From Marasmius tenuissimus (lineage: Eukaryota; Basidiomycota; Agaricomycetes; Agaricales; Marasmiaceae), in contig JAQOTA010000069.1 in NCBI GenBank assembly GCA_029532415.1, positions 2,480,001-2,544,000 of the forward strand: DNA of 64,000 bases. The letters run 5' to 3'. The first letter of the stretch is position 1. Every line of letters begins with the position of its first letter. The position numbers and the translations under genes are program-made. The notes under the pieces were generated by a model. That model searched no databases. It was not told the DNA's origin and was given only the letters and a program-made list of their open reading frames with translations. Of this stretch, positions 1 to 12,300 are shown in pieces.

Positions 1-1581
1 ACGGCTTGGCTCGCTTGGGAGAAGATCAAGGCTCGTTATGGTCAACAGACTTCTGTGTCTGTTTGGGCTGACTTCAAGTCGGTCATGGAGTTTCGTTTGT
101 CCGGTGGTAACCCCGTTCCCGAGATTGCTAAACTCGAACTCCTATTCGGCCAGCTCACTGAAGCCCAAATCGATCTTCCTACCCTTGTCGGAGCCATGCT
201 CCTCCTATCTATCGTTCCACAGTCATGGGCCAACGCTCGTGAATTCGCTACCAATGGTAACTCGCCAGCTGAACTTACTTTCGAAGTGGCTCGTGATGCC
301 GTCATTAACCACTACGAATCCCGGAAACCCGCTCCTCTCGCGTTGCGCATTTCTTCTGTCAAGAAAAAGGACAAGGACCCGAAGTTTAACCAGCAGTCTA
401 ATCCTCCTTCGTCGACGTTTAACAATAACAATCAGTCTAAGAACGACAACGACCAGAAGAAGAAGAATAACCGACGTGGCAGGAAGAAGAAGGGTGATTC
501 TCAGGACAACAAGGGTGACTCCTCTCACAAGGGTCATTCTCAGATCGCTTCCCTCTCTCATTTGTCCATCTCATCACCACCCATCGTTCCAGATACTCCA
601 TCTGTTGTACATCCCGCGGACCGATCCTGGGATCCACTCCACATGCAGCGTTTCTCCGGTGCTACCTCTGGTGGTACTGTTTTTGAGAATGCTCAGGCTG
701 CTCGCAGTCTTGCCGATCGTCTTGGTGTCCCCAAGTATGCCCACGTCCTTGAACCTATGGAACAGGGATATGCGGCTGCTTCCTCTTCCTCCCTCAAGCA
801 TTGTATTGATGGTCCTTTCTCCACTGCTCCACCTGCAAAGCGTGCTAAGAGCATCGAAAAGGTTTACGACCTCTATGATTCTTTCTATGAGGACTCCGAC
901 TCTGAGCGTGAGGATCGTATTGCGTTAAACGCTGTAAACGATTCTTTGCGTACGGAGATTGCGAGTGGAAGTGCCATGGATGTTGACAGCGAGATTGCAG
1001 ATGCCGCTGGTTTTTCTGACGATGTTGAGTACGATTCAGTCTCCATCGGATCTGAGGAATCTGACGATGACAGGCAAGTGCCTTATCTCAGTCTTTCTTC
1101 TAACACTGATACGAACCTACAGTGTGCTGCTTTATTAGCCGCTTCTAAACGTAGTAGTTCGGATATAGTGTCCCATATGAAATTTGCGCAATATATTGGT
1201 GATCACTTTGCCACATGTGCCAATTGTAAGGGAAAGAAGGCGACTGGAAACTCGCAAGAGTGGATCATCGATTCAGGTGCTTCATTGCACTTTACTTATG
1301 ATCTCGAAGATTTTGCCGAGTACGAACCCATGAACAATGGACTGCAGCTAAACACTGCACAGAAGGACAACCCTATCCAAATCAAGGGGAAAGGGACTGT
1401 GTTCATCTCTCATTCTGTTGAAGGATCTGACGGTCGTATGGAGGAACACATTATGCGACTCTATCTTGTCTATTATGTTCCACTTCTGTCAATTCGACTT
1501 CTCTCACTTGGAGAATTCTTGCAAGGTGGTCTGCAAGTACGCGGATCGTCTAGCAAATTGGCTTTTTATCAAAAGGGTTGA
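1..1581 (+). pseudogene. copia A Gag and protease (5' truncated by window, ends at TGA)
   Basis: The reading frame is open from base 1, upstream of the first ATG at 55, so the true start is outside the window. The N-terminal part is a helical copia Gag. Instead of a CCHC zinc knuckle there is a low-complexity basic/Asn-rich stretch (about 360-540, rich in K, R, N, D), which may serve for RNA binding. An acidic Ser/Asp-rich linker follows. The aspartic protease active site reads DSGAS near 1270, preceded by WII. The frame stops at TGA 1579-1581, where the related element B reads CGA (Arg) in the motif before RQSLVSYP, so this is probably a point nonsense mutation and not the natural Gag end. 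Confidence 0.85.
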
Positions 1582-4500
1582 CGCCAGTCATTGGTATCTT
1601 ACCCGCTCATGCCTGGTCAAACCATTTATTGGGTTAGCTCGCAGAAAGCCTCTGCTCGTAGCTTAATGGCCAAGTCAACGATGGATAAAGTTGACTACAA
1701 GGTTCTACACAGACGTTTCGGACATTGTTCAGACAAGGCTCTGGATAAAGCTTGGAAGCATACTAAGAACTTCCCGGAATTCGACCGAAAACCGAAGAAA
1801 ACCCGGTTATGCCAAGGATGTGCAGAAGGAAAGATGCACTCCAGATCGTTCCCTGACTCCACTACCCATGCCTCGAAACCCTTCGAGAAAATCCACTCCG
1901 ACCTCAAACAATTCCCCACTGAGTCGTACCACAAATACAAATGGTATATGTCATTTGTTGACGACTGTACTTCACATGGCTGGACAATGCTCATGCGACG
2001 CAAATCTGACTCTGTCAAGATGCTCCGTGACTTTATTGCTATGGTGAAGGTACAATTCGGTGTTGATATTAAGGAATGGATGTCTGATGGAGGGGGAGAG
2101 TACAAATCGGATGCCTTCGATGATGTACTAAAGGAGCACGGTATCAAAATTCTGACCAGCATTCCATATACGCCGGAACAGAATGGTTGTGCAGAACGGT
2201 TCAATCAGACCATTGTCGAGAAAGCTCAAGCTCTTCGCTTTGATGCTTGTCTTCCACCTTCTTGGTGGGAATTCTGTGTGTTGCATGCTGTTGCACTTCA
2301 TAATTGGACGCCGTCCCAGCGTTTACGTTGGTTGACCCCGCATGAGAAGTTGCATGGCAGTGCACCGGATGTTTCGGATCTTCGAGTCTTCGGATGTGCA
2401 GCGTATGCGTTTATTCCGGAAAAGCGTCGAGTTAATAAGTTATCTCCGCGTTCGGAACTGATGACCTTCATCGGTTTTCAGGAAGGCATGAAAGGATATG
2501 TCTTCATGAAGATGTCCAACAATGCTATCTTCAAAAGCTCTACTGCTCTGTTCGATGAAAATTTATTTCCGAAGTGTTCTGATAAGAAACCGCGTGGCTT
2601 TACCCCGGTGGGTGAAATCCCTGAAATACCGCCGGTATTGGGTGAAAATCCCAACTTCTCTTCGGATAGTGATGATGATTCGTCTGATGACGATCTTTAT
2701 CCTCCCAAGAGCCTTCCAAAGCAATCGGAATCTCCTCATGACAATGATGGGGATGGTCCTGTACCTCAGGGTGAACGTCAACATCCTGATCCTGATCCTC
2801 CGTTCCAGCCTCCTAGGCCACCTACACCAGTGGGTGGACAAGAGCAGACTCCGCCGCCAAGGTGTTCAGGCAGGAAACGGACGGGTACTAAGCAACCTGA
2901 TAATGTATTTGGTGAACAATGAGACCCAAATAATCCCTCGCACATTGTGCGTGATATGGAGAAAAATTCTACATGGAGAGATGCCACGGGTGATAAAGAA
3001 CCCATGGATCCACCTACCACTCGTAGGAGAGGCAGACCCAGAAAGGTTCCTGGGACTAATCGTGCCAGTCTGTCTACCATGTGTAACTCCAGGGGGAGTC
3101 AACCCAATAGCTTAGTGCAACAATTATCCCAGGAAGGGGGAGTAGGTTTCGTGATTTATCTGTTAAATCGGGCAGTTCCCATCCACGATGACCTCACTGA
3201 TATGTCTAACGTTCGAGAGTGGACTCTCCGTGACATACTGAAGCTGCCTGCTGAGCAGCAGAGAGAATGGAAGGCCGCTTGCCGCGATGAACTAGAGGCT
3301 CTTCGCAAGCGCAAGGTCTTCGAATTGGTTGACCTACCTAAAGGTCGCAAGGCTGTCAAAAACAGATGGGTGTTTGACGTTAAGTCGGACGGTCGAAAGA
3401 AAGCTCGACTTGTTGCCAAGGGTTTCTCTCAGGTCGAAGGTGTTGACTTTGATGAGATCTTCTCACCAGTTGTGCGGTTTGAAACTGTACGGATGATGCT
3501 CGCATTAGCCGCTCTCAAAAACTGGCACATTCAGGCATTGGATGTGAAGAATGCCTTTCTTTATGGCGAACTTAAAGAAGAGATCTATATGGATCAACCT
3601 GAAGGTTTCAAGGTTGAGGGTCAGGAAGGCAAAGTCTATCGCCTTCGCCGTGCATTATATGGACTGAAGCAAGCTGCTCTTGAGTGGTGGCGTGCTCTCA
3701 GCTCGTCCATGGAAGTAATGGGCTTCAAACGCTTAACTTCCGATGCAGGTCTCTTCATCTGTAAAGATCGTGAGACTGGTGATGAATGTATCGCTTTGAT
3801 CTATGTCGATGATGCATTATTCCTTGGACCCAACAAAGCCTTTGTCGAAAAGAAGAAAGCTGAGTTTATGGCTCGTTGGGAATGCCGTGATCCTGGAGAA
3901 GTTAAAGAGTTCTTGCGCATGCGTATTCGTCGCAGAGGCCGTAAAATCATTCTTGACCAGACCGACTACTTGAAGAAGGTCTTGAAGCGATTTGGCATGC
4001 AGAATGCAAAAGCAGCAGATACTCCTCTTCCTGCCGGCTATATTCCACAACCCAACGAAGGTCCTGTTGATCCCGAACGTCGCGCTCGATATCAATCAGT
4101 GATTGGATTGCTTCTGTATATCATGCTTGGCACTCGTCCAGATATTGCCTATGCTGTTACAAAGCTTTCTCAATTCTCTGCTAATCCATCAGAGGATCAC
4201 CTGAAGAAGGCGCTTTATATTTGCCGCTATCTTGCAGGAACTCCAGACTATGCACTGGTCTATGATGGAGACTCTGACGGAGGTTTATTAGCATTCACTG
4301 ATTCTGATTGGGCTGCTGATCCTATCAAGCGTCGGTCAATCACAGGCTATTTCTTCAAATTGGCAGGTGGCATCTTCTGTTGGCAATCACGTGCCCAGAA
4401 GACTGTTGCGCTTTCATCCACTGAAGCTGAATACATGGCGCTATCCGACTGTAGTCCTCAGGCTGTGTGGATTCGACAGTTACTCTCTGAACTTGGGATT

Positions 4501-4758
4501 GATATGACTCCCGTTCCCATATGTGGAGATAATCAAGGCTTGATTTTTATCGCCTCTAACCCAGTTCAAGAATGTCGCACCAAACACATTGATATTCGCT
4601 ATCATTACATTCGTGAATGTGTTTCAGACTGCAAGGTCGATCTTTTCTTTATTGACGGTGCCTACAATCCTGCGGACATGTTTACCAAGAATTTGGGTCA
4701 TGTCAAGTTCTCTGCTTTTAGAGAACATCTTGGACTTGAATTTTATTCGTCCGAATAG
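1582..4758 (+). pseudogene. copia A integrase, reverse transcriptase and RNase H (one in-frame TGA)
   Basis: This continues in the same frame as Gag. Integrase: HHCC zinc-binding region (HRRFGHC...LCQGCAEGK, about 1700-1840) and the catalytic D,D,E residues in FVDD (about 1960), SDGGGEY (about 2085) and NGCAERFN (about 2180). A Ser/Asp/Pro-rich linker holds a second stop, TGA 2920-2922, at a place where element B has Arg after FGEQ. RT: begins with the RWVFDVK and KGFSQVEGVDFDEIFSPVV blocks and has the catalytic YVDD box at about 3804. RNase H: TDSDWAAD, SSTEAEYMA and the DNQ motif, ending at LGLEF near 4740. All main catalytic residues are present. The two TGA codons are the only obvious defects. 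Confidence 0.93.
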
Positions 4759-4799
4759 ACGCTTCGTGCTCTACTTGTGCCGCACTTAGCGAGGGGGAG

Positions 4800-5057
4800 T
4801 GTTGAATCCGGACTACCGGATATATGGACCGTTATATCGGGCCACATATATGCTTCAATCGTTTTACTATGATCTATGCTATTCCTAGTCACTCCTGTTA
4901 TAGAAGATACAGCCACCTCTGTATAGTATATAAGTAGCTCTGTATCTACATGCAATACCAGTACTTTTACTACTCTCGTTGCTGCCTCTAAGCCTATCTC
5001 CAGGTGAGCTAGTCTGTCCCATGCTGCCACTGCGTGGGCAGGACCTCTGCCTCAACA
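4800..5057 (+). repeat. 3' LTR of copia A (258 bp)
   Basis: The repeat begins TGTTGAATCC right after the purine tract and ends CCTCAACA, so its ends are the inverted pair TGTTGA/TCAACA. It holds a promoter-like TATATAAG segment (about 4926-4935). The copy is complete at both ends. The 5' LTR lies outside the window, so age cannot be estimated. Confidence 0.9.
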
Positions 5058-5362
5058 GGATTTTCTGCCATTCATCATCAATAATCCCTTCGAGATGTAA
5101 TATATGATACTGAAACAATCCATTCGGGTTTTCGGAAACTTTCAGTCAAATCGTTCAAACGACGCCAGAATTGGAGTAGAAAAAATTCATGCAAATCCAG
5201 CTATATACATTTACCATTCGATAATTCTTCTTTAATTCACCGTAATCTAGGCACTTCTCACTGGGATTGAAGCTTGAAGCTTGGGGCTTAAGTGAAGCAC
5301 GTGAGTACGGAAGGATCCATTCAAGACTGCCAGCCGAGTCCTGGGATCCCTCGCTTATCGTA
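5058..5362. other. spacer between copia A and Plavaka-1
   Basis: About 300 bp with no supported gene. It holds the copia A target side and the left flank of Plavaka-1, ending in the TA target dinucleotide at 5361-5362. No recognised repeat or RNA gene was seen. Confidence 0.6.
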
Positions 5363-5620
5363 TGTCGGAAATTTTATTAGTGTCTGATAAGATGAGATGC
5401 CCTTATCACGGGTGATAAGGGCAAATCTCGCCATAAACGTCCGTAAGATGACCGTAATAGGCACATCAGACCGAGGTCAGGCGCTTATGAGCGCTTATAA
5501 TCCTCCCAAACCTATCCAAGAACGGTACATCTTTTACTGTTGTTTTCAAGTACGTATCGACATAGTGTGTATCATAATGAATGTACTATAGAGCAAGAAA
5601 TGAAATAGATCGAAGGTTTT
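5363..5620. repeat. left terminal inverted repeat and subterminal motif region of Plavaka-1
   Basis: This is the 13-bp terminal repeat followed by TCTGATAAGATGAG and a near-perfect hairpin at 5399-5422 (GCCCTTATCA, loop CGGG, TGATAAGGGC). Further on are CGCTTATGAGCGCTTATAA words. Similar words occur at the other end of the element and at both ends of Plavaka-2. They are candidate binding sites for the element's own protein. No gene lies here. Confidence 0.7.
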
Positions 5621-5624
5621 GGAC

Positions 5625-7715
5625 TCAACGGAGAGCATGGGGCAGAAGGGGAGCGCGATGGAAGACCGAACGAAAGACTGATATGTAGTGATGAACTACT
5701 GCAAATTCCAGCGCTTCAAAGTCTCCGATGGGGACGTCTGATGTGCCAGTGATATCCAAACGAGCATCCACCGCACCGTCTTTGAGTGGTCGGGGCAGTT
5801 GTCCAGGTCCTCCGGTCCAGCTCGCCATTACTCGGTAGAGGCCGTGAAGAGCGTGTCTACGTCCCGCAGCTGTATTCAGATCAGTGGATGCGAACCTGAT
5901 GCGTCCTTGCGCAGTACCCTCGGGAACCAAAGAGTTGTTCAGATGCGACACAAGCCCTAGAACCTCCTGTTCACGCTCTGCGATGGATACACCCGTCTGG
6001 AAACAGAAGCGATCCAAAGCGACAAGCTCATAACAGAAGTTGACTTTGAACAGCTCCCAAAGGATCTCCTGAACTACGGGCTTTGGTGGAAGAGAGAACG
6101 GGGTGAGTGAAGTTCCCTGCCACATCACAGGAGCTGCGCCGAGATTCGTGAGGTCCATGCTTCCCTGAGAATAGATCATTTGCAAGCAAGTAAAAGTCAG
6201 TCGGGACGTTGAGGGGCAACTGTAAAGATACTTACTCCCATATTACCAGATTGCAGGCAGCTTTGAAGCATTTTCTGCTGCTCCTCCCTCACTTTTGCTG
6301 CTCTTGTACCGGCTTTCAAACCATGTATCTCCAGCCCCAACACACTACGCCACTCCTTCGCCTTAAGGGGCACGAATGTGGGTGACTGAAGCCGATACAT
6401 GAGTACTTGTCTCAGTTTCAACCACGTGGTGATGAAGGCAGCTTGCGTGGGCTCGTTTTTGGTGCTTGCTATGATGTTTGGATCGGGGAGTGCGTACCCG
6501 TTATTACGACCAGTTGGCGGGGGGGTATTGGGGTTGAAGCCATTTCCAGCATTTTGTGAGGCCTCCGCCCAGACTTTCAGTGCGGGAGGTATGAGGGGTG
6601 AGTCCATGTCGACGAACTTGTTGCGATCGTTGTTGGGGTTAGATCGAGATGGCGCATTGGAAGTTTCTGCGCCATTGTTTTCAGACAGTAGCCGATTCAA
6701 TAGATAGGATGCACTCACGAATCAGATTGTGTCTATTTGAGGTTTTTGACGAGCGCGAAGGGCCGGAAGACAAAGACAACATTGGAGTTGAGCTAGAAGG
6801 AATGGCTGCAGCGTTCTCCATGTACACATTCGTGCTGGAAAACTGTCTGACATACTCCCCCATCTTTGCATAGCAGTTGGCGTCCGTAACTGCACCCTTG
6901 AAGATAATAGGATGGGGAGGATTGTCATCCTCGAGGGAGAAGCGGGGGTGGGAGTCAAGAACACGCTGAATAGTGGCCCGAGGGTCCGATTCGGGCTTGA
7001 TCCATCGGTCCACGTGTATGTGATCCTTCTTGAACCCAGGCTGGGAGAACCAAATAGGAATTCCTGTCGAGAAAATGAGTAATGAGAAGGGAGAAGATTG
7101 AGAAGGAGTCTATCTCACCGGCATAGAACAGGCGATGAGCTGTTTCATCATCCCCAGTCAGTGCGTCGACCACATGTGCTTCTTCTATAGGCCATACTGT
7201 AGGAGGGTTGTGGACTAGTGCCCGATAAGTAGCGAGCCATTCAACCCGACCGGTCAGTTCAAGGTATGCTCGCTGGCAAAGGGAGAACGTCATTGCTGCT
7301 TCCCGATAGGACGAGAGCGATTTGAGGCGTGCTAGAAAGAATTTGATAGTGAAGATGTAGCGCGTTGTGAGTGGGTCGTTCCTGAGGTTCGATCTCTGCG
7401 ACGGCTCCTTGACCATTTCTTCCAACGTAATCGTAGTGGTTTGTTGCACCATATTATCAAAACATGCCTGCAGAGGGCGTCTGATTGCCAAGAGAGCATT
7501 CCCAAACCTCGGGAGGGATCAGCCGAAGGTGCTGGTTCAAAGTCGGAAGGTGAAGGGACCGTCCATGCTGCTGAGTGGGGATTTCTGGCCTCCGAGGTTC
7601 GAATCAGGATTACAGACAAATGTCCGATACCAGGAGTATATGGCTGAGGGAAGAATAACGGGTCCTCTTCACCGAAGTGAAAATCCTTGCGCATTTGAAC
7701 TGGACGTAAACCCAA
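5625..7715 (-). CDS. uncharacterised multi-exon cargo gene of Plavaka-1
   Basis: Function unknown. Four or more exons on the minus strand form a plausible protein: about 7490-7130 (conserved-looking block with ITLEEMVKEPSQRSNLRNDP and RLFYAG), 7060-6725, 6690-6235 and 6166-5625. Introns follow fungal rules: the last runs from GTAAGT near 6232 to TTCTCAG near 6167, joining SGNMG to GSMDLTNLG. I recognise the style of sequence from uncharacterised mushroom proteins but no domain, signal peptide or membrane segment. The 5' end is unsettled: an ORF from an ATG at 7715 (GEEDPLFFPQPYTPG) must be joined across a frame change near 7520, by an intron or a mutation. The gene is divergent to the transposase and lies wholly between the Plavaka-1 ends, so it is probably captured. 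Plavaka-2 lacks it. Confidence 0.6.
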
Positions 7716-7729
7716 GAGTGGCGAAGTAA

Positions 7730-9300
7730 TGTATAAGCTATTAGGCGACGTGAGCAGAACTTGTTCTCCCTCGAAAAGTGCCCCGACGTGTCCTTCATTT
7801 GACTGTATTGGCCTTGGATACCTATTGGACGGTAATTATAGCAGATGAGGCCGAACGAGAACAATCATAAATCCGTCGTGCCGGAGCTAATCCAGTGGCA
7901 AGGAACGTGGAGGGAGCTAATCCCTACCACACGCAGCGAAGCTAATTCGCTGCTGAACGAAAGAAAAGTGACTGAGGTACTTACCCTTTTCCTTTGCACG
8001 GCGCAGCCTCTGATGGCTCGTTTATACTGCTACACTGGGCTCTGAATTACTGTTGGAATCCTGCGATGTTGATGTAATGGAACGTGACGGTTAGAATAGC
8101 TCCAGATTGAAGGAGAATAGGCGTACCTATGAGCTTGAGCTTTGATTGAACGAGTTGAGATGATGACGGGAAGGACAAAGCCCGATAGGCACGTTGAACA
8201 GATTCAGATCACGCTCAATCGGCAAATGCCAAGTTGAGTTGAGGATGACAAATAGGCGCACACCAGGCTTCCTTTCACACCACCACTTCCCCCTTGACCA
8301 CCTGCCCTTGGATGAGTTCCGAGGGTTTTCCCGTGCGGTTTAGTACTGTAGTTACACTTACTGAGGGCTTTAGTGGCCCAGTGAGCATTAGGTTCCCATA
8401 ACGGCGAGTTATCCAAACCGAAATTGTCAGGATCGGCCCCCCCCCCCCCCCAACAGAAATCAACTCAGACTCGGTAAGAGGTCAACGAACCGAGGGCCAA
8501 AAATTCACTCTGAGAATTTTACGACCAGGTTTGGCACAAGCGAGCTAGACTCGCTATCAGCCCAAGTACAATGCTCTCAATTGCTGACAGTTTTCTCAGA
8601 CGGTGAGCCGATTGTCCTTTACTTACAATAGCACCAATGCTCACTGAGTAGCATGATTCAGATGCGCTCGAATACTACATTGCATCGCGACTCTCACCAC
8701 TACGAAGCAGGCACCATCGAAGAACCATAGCGTAAGTGCTCCGTGATAGTACCAAATCTCTCTCTCACCACCTCTTGCCCCTTCATCACCTGCCTTTGGA
8801 TGAGTTCCGAGGGTTTTTCCGTGTGGTTTAGTGCCGCACTCACGCTCACTGAGGGCTTTAGTGGCCTCATAGTGGTTCTGCTCAAGCAGGTACATGGACT
8901 CGTTGTCGACCAAGCCCCATTGGTCCATCAGTGAGCCGAAACCACTCACTTCAATAGCGCCAAAGCTCAATATGTAGCAAAGGAAATGGTTCTACTTAGA
9001 CGCTGCGCACACGCACTGGAGGATCAAACCGTGCCAGAATCACAGCGTAAGTCGTTCGCTATTCTTGTGGGGTTCATTCCGTTGATCCTACGAGTTAGTG
9101 CCGGGCAGACAAGGACTTATGTATCCACTCGTTCGGATTGATATCTGTAAACTGTGAACCTGACTGGAATTCCATTTGACCCTTGCATCCATTCGACACT
9201 TTCCCGTGCGCTTCTTGACTTGTCTTTAGACCCTCATTCAAGTAATCATCCCGAAAACATCCCGAGACGGATGCACCGTACGACTATACTTCTGAAGTCG
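7730..9300. repeat. intergenic tract with diverged repeated units and a poly-C run
   Basis: No convincing gene. Three related segments occur (about 8205-8410, 8690-8900 and 8990-9130). The first two share GGATGAGTTCCGAGGG at about 8310 and 8797 and GAGGGCTTTAGTGGCC at about 8362 and 8849. A second word pair (GTGAGCCGA...CACTCACT/ACTTACAATAGC) recurs near 8603 and 8932. A run of about 14 C lies at 8438-8451. The tract separates the cargo gene from the transposase and may be a regulatory or internally amplified region of the transposon. Short ORFs here repeat the same peptide (TKPHGKTLGTHP) only because of the DNA repeat. Confidence 0.55.
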
Positions 9301-9359
9301 TTCCGCTGAGACTATAAGAATACTCGATTCAAGATTGGTAGGCTCACCACTGCATCACC

Positions 9360-12300
9360 ATGGCTTATCGACGAAAACCCGACAAGATCAAATGTCCGCA
9401 ATGTGGGGACATGGTCTCTCCCAGTGGACCCTACACGTTGCATACTATTGCCTGCGATAGAAAGCATAAGAAGGCCAGTCAGGAGACCCATGATAACCTC
9501 GACTATCGCGTGAACGAGGTTTGGGTCGCGGCAAGGTTCCAATGCGCAAGGGTAAGATATCAGTCAGCTGCCAGAGCATACACTGATGGTTGGTTTCCAG
9601 GCCAGCGAGCTTCTAACTCACCCATAGTTCCCCCTGAGGCATTGGAGGAGGCGGGCCCTTCAAGCTATGGTTTGTTTATAGCATAACAATGCATCCAGTC
9701 CCGCTGACCAAACCTATAGATTATGTTGACTCAGTATACGGGCCTGATATCGATACGGATTTTGAGGCTCCACTTGCTCTAGCTTTGTGCCCAGTTTCCG
9801 ATGACTTTGTGATTGACTTCCATCCAGATTCAGGGCGCCCCCAGGAACGGAAGTCATTTAATGAGTTCGGCGTCAATCCCGAGGAGGACCTGACCCTGCC
9901 TTGCGATCCCGCCCCTTGGAGGCCCTTTCCATCTCGATTCGACTACGAGGTAGCCGATCTCGCTTTGCGTTGCCATATGAATAAGGAGAAGGCCGATGAA
10001 TTTCTTCGACTGCTGGAACAGGCTCGCAAAGGTGCTGACGTTAGTGTGAAAACTCACGCCCAGCTTCAAAAGTTGTGGGATGCTGCAGCAGATCGCTTAA
10101 CGAGGGTGAGTATGTTACTTTCTGGATCTTGCTCATTGCTAATGTCATCGTTGTAGTTCCAAACTGCTCAGATTTTGGTGCCTTACCGCAACGAAAATCG
10201 GACGTACGATGCTTACTTCTGCCCACTTATGGACTGGATCCGAGAGATCGTGCAAGATGAACAACTCTCGCCTCTCATGCAGTGGGACGCTCGTCAGCAC
10301 CGTCGTTTCAACGGTAAAGAGATGGAGCGTTTTGTAGATGAGCCCTGGACAGCCGACAGTTGGTGGAATGCTCAGGTATGTTATACATACAGAAATCTGT
10401 TTGTCGTGATCTCATTTTGCTGTTCAATAGACCAGGATCAACGAACGTAGGGTACTAGATGAAGAGGGCAAACCCCAATCCAGCCCGAACGCCAAACCGC
10501 TGGCCCTCATCATGTATGCAGACAAGAACAAACTCTCGAGCTTCGGAACAGCACAAGGTTATCCTGTTATGGCCACCATTGGCAACCTTCCCGCAGATGT
10601 ACGCAACAGCGGAGGGGTTGGAGGCGCTAAAGTGGTTGGCTGGCAGCCCTTGGTATGTGTCCGACTCCAACATATTTATCACCATTCAACTTACCTCCAA
10701 TCGTTAAGGTCAAAGAAGAATTGGAACACAAGGGCAAGAAGGGTTTCATTGACTTCAAGGCCGTCGTATGGCATGTGGCCTTTGCGAAGATATTGGAGTC
10801 TGTGGTTATCATGAGCGAGGTCGGGATCAGGCTCAGGTGTGGAGACAGAGTGATACGGATGTTGTATCTTATCCTCCTTGCTCTTTCAGCAGATTATGAG
10901 GAACAGTAAGTCAGATGCGTTCTTATGCCACTCGTTGTCACTGAACCTCTCAAATAGATGCGTGATATGCCTCATCCGTGGCGTAAAGGGAAACTACCCT
11001 TGCCCCCGATGTATGGTGCACAAGGAGGAGCTCGCTGACCTTTCCCGTACTTGGAAGGAACACAGTGTGAAGGATACCGCCGATATACTTAATGAAGTTA
11101 TTGACCTGGAGTTCAAGAATGACCAAGAGGCGTTACTCAAGGAACACAGCTTGCGGTTCGGGAAGGTACGAATATCTTGTGTGCCGGCCCTTCCCCAATA
11201 TTCACCTGACATTTTGCAGAATGTCTTCATGGAACTTGCAAACTCTGACCCTTTCCGGGCGGTTTCCTTCGACGACCTCCATTTCGAGGACAGTGGGTTG
11301 TGGGGTGCACACCTATTCTCTGTTTTCAAAGAACACTTCAAGTGTCTTGGTCGCAAGGCTGAGGCAGATCTTGCGAAAGGTACCGAACAAAAGATAGTTC
11401 ATCACCAATCAATCTAATTCTGTTCTCAGGTTTCGGGAATTTCCCCGGTGGCGCAATCTGAACCACCTGGACGCGGTGACCACCATGTCACTCAACGATG
11501 GATCGAAACATCGAGATGTAGCGAGGGTTCGTAGTCTAACCACGTACCTTACTGAGATGAGGCTAAAACATGGCTCCCCCAGATGTTCCTCTTTGCTGTG
11601 GAGAGTCTTATCCCAGAAGAGAAGGATCCGGCAGGCTATCAGCTACTCAAATGTGTGCGAGCATATGTCAACGTTATAATGTACTCCGGCTCCGGCCTAC
11701 ACGTACAAACGGAGACGACTATGTCGAAGGGCCGTGAATGCATCCAGACGCTGCACTCGCTACTATCAGTAAGCGTAACCTCTACCAATCTCGATTCGAT
11801 CCTAACGTGCTAATGATGAGCCGGCATGACGCCTAGCGCAGAGGACTACAACATGACTATACTACTACTTACCAGAGAGGAGTTTAGAGAGATAGAGGCA
11901 AGACGTAGAAGCTCAAGCACACTGTAGATTCAGGTAGAGAACTACAAGCTTATATACATGTAAAGACAATAGAGTTACCATATAAGGACGACAATAGAAA
12001 TTGTACATATGAACATAATGGATATTGAAGAATAGAACAATAGCGAATGCATTGTCCCGCATAATACAATGGCGGGAAGTATGAACCGGGACATCGGATA
12101 TACCGGGATCTAATTATAGTCCACGGATTCAACACACCCCCTCGCTAAGTGCAGCTGAAAAGCGCATCTGAGCGAATCAAGTGGACGAATAGAATTCAAG
12201 TCCAAGGTGGTCTCTGAACCGTAAGAACTTCTCATGTCCGAGATTCTTTGTAAACATGTCTGCGGGATTATAGACTCCTTCAATAAAGAACAATTCAACT

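Larger units (their letters stand above)
1..5057 (+). mobile_element. Ty1/copia LTR retrotransposon A, 5' end outside the window
   Basis: The element is a plus-strand copia retrotransposon. It enters the window inside gag and ends with a 258-bp 3' LTR. The order Gag, protease, integrase, RT, RNase H is the Ty1/copia (Pseudoviridae-type) order. A purine-rich polypurine tract (GCGAGGGGGAG) lies directly before the LTR. One frame (frame 1) stays open from base 1 to 4758 except for two TGA stops, so this is a recent but inactivated copy. It shares PPT and LTR start (TGTTGAATCC) with copia B, C, D and E but is otherwise a different family: its LTR is 258 rather than about 321 bp. The five bases after the LTR are GGATT; the matching 5' duplication is outside the window. 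Confidence 0.95.

Noticed and set aside
5625..7715. Cargo gene as a TET/JBP dioxygenase, known to travel with KDZ elements
   Set aside because: I could not find the HxD...H iron-binding pattern or the Arg of the 2-oxoglutarate site in any exon.
8438..8451. Poly-C run as a structural element
   Set aside because: Homopolymers are often assembly-length artefacts; no other signal is attached.
8200..9140. CRISPR-like or satellite array
   Set aside because: Units are few, diverged and unequally spaced; a fungal genome would not carry CRISPR.
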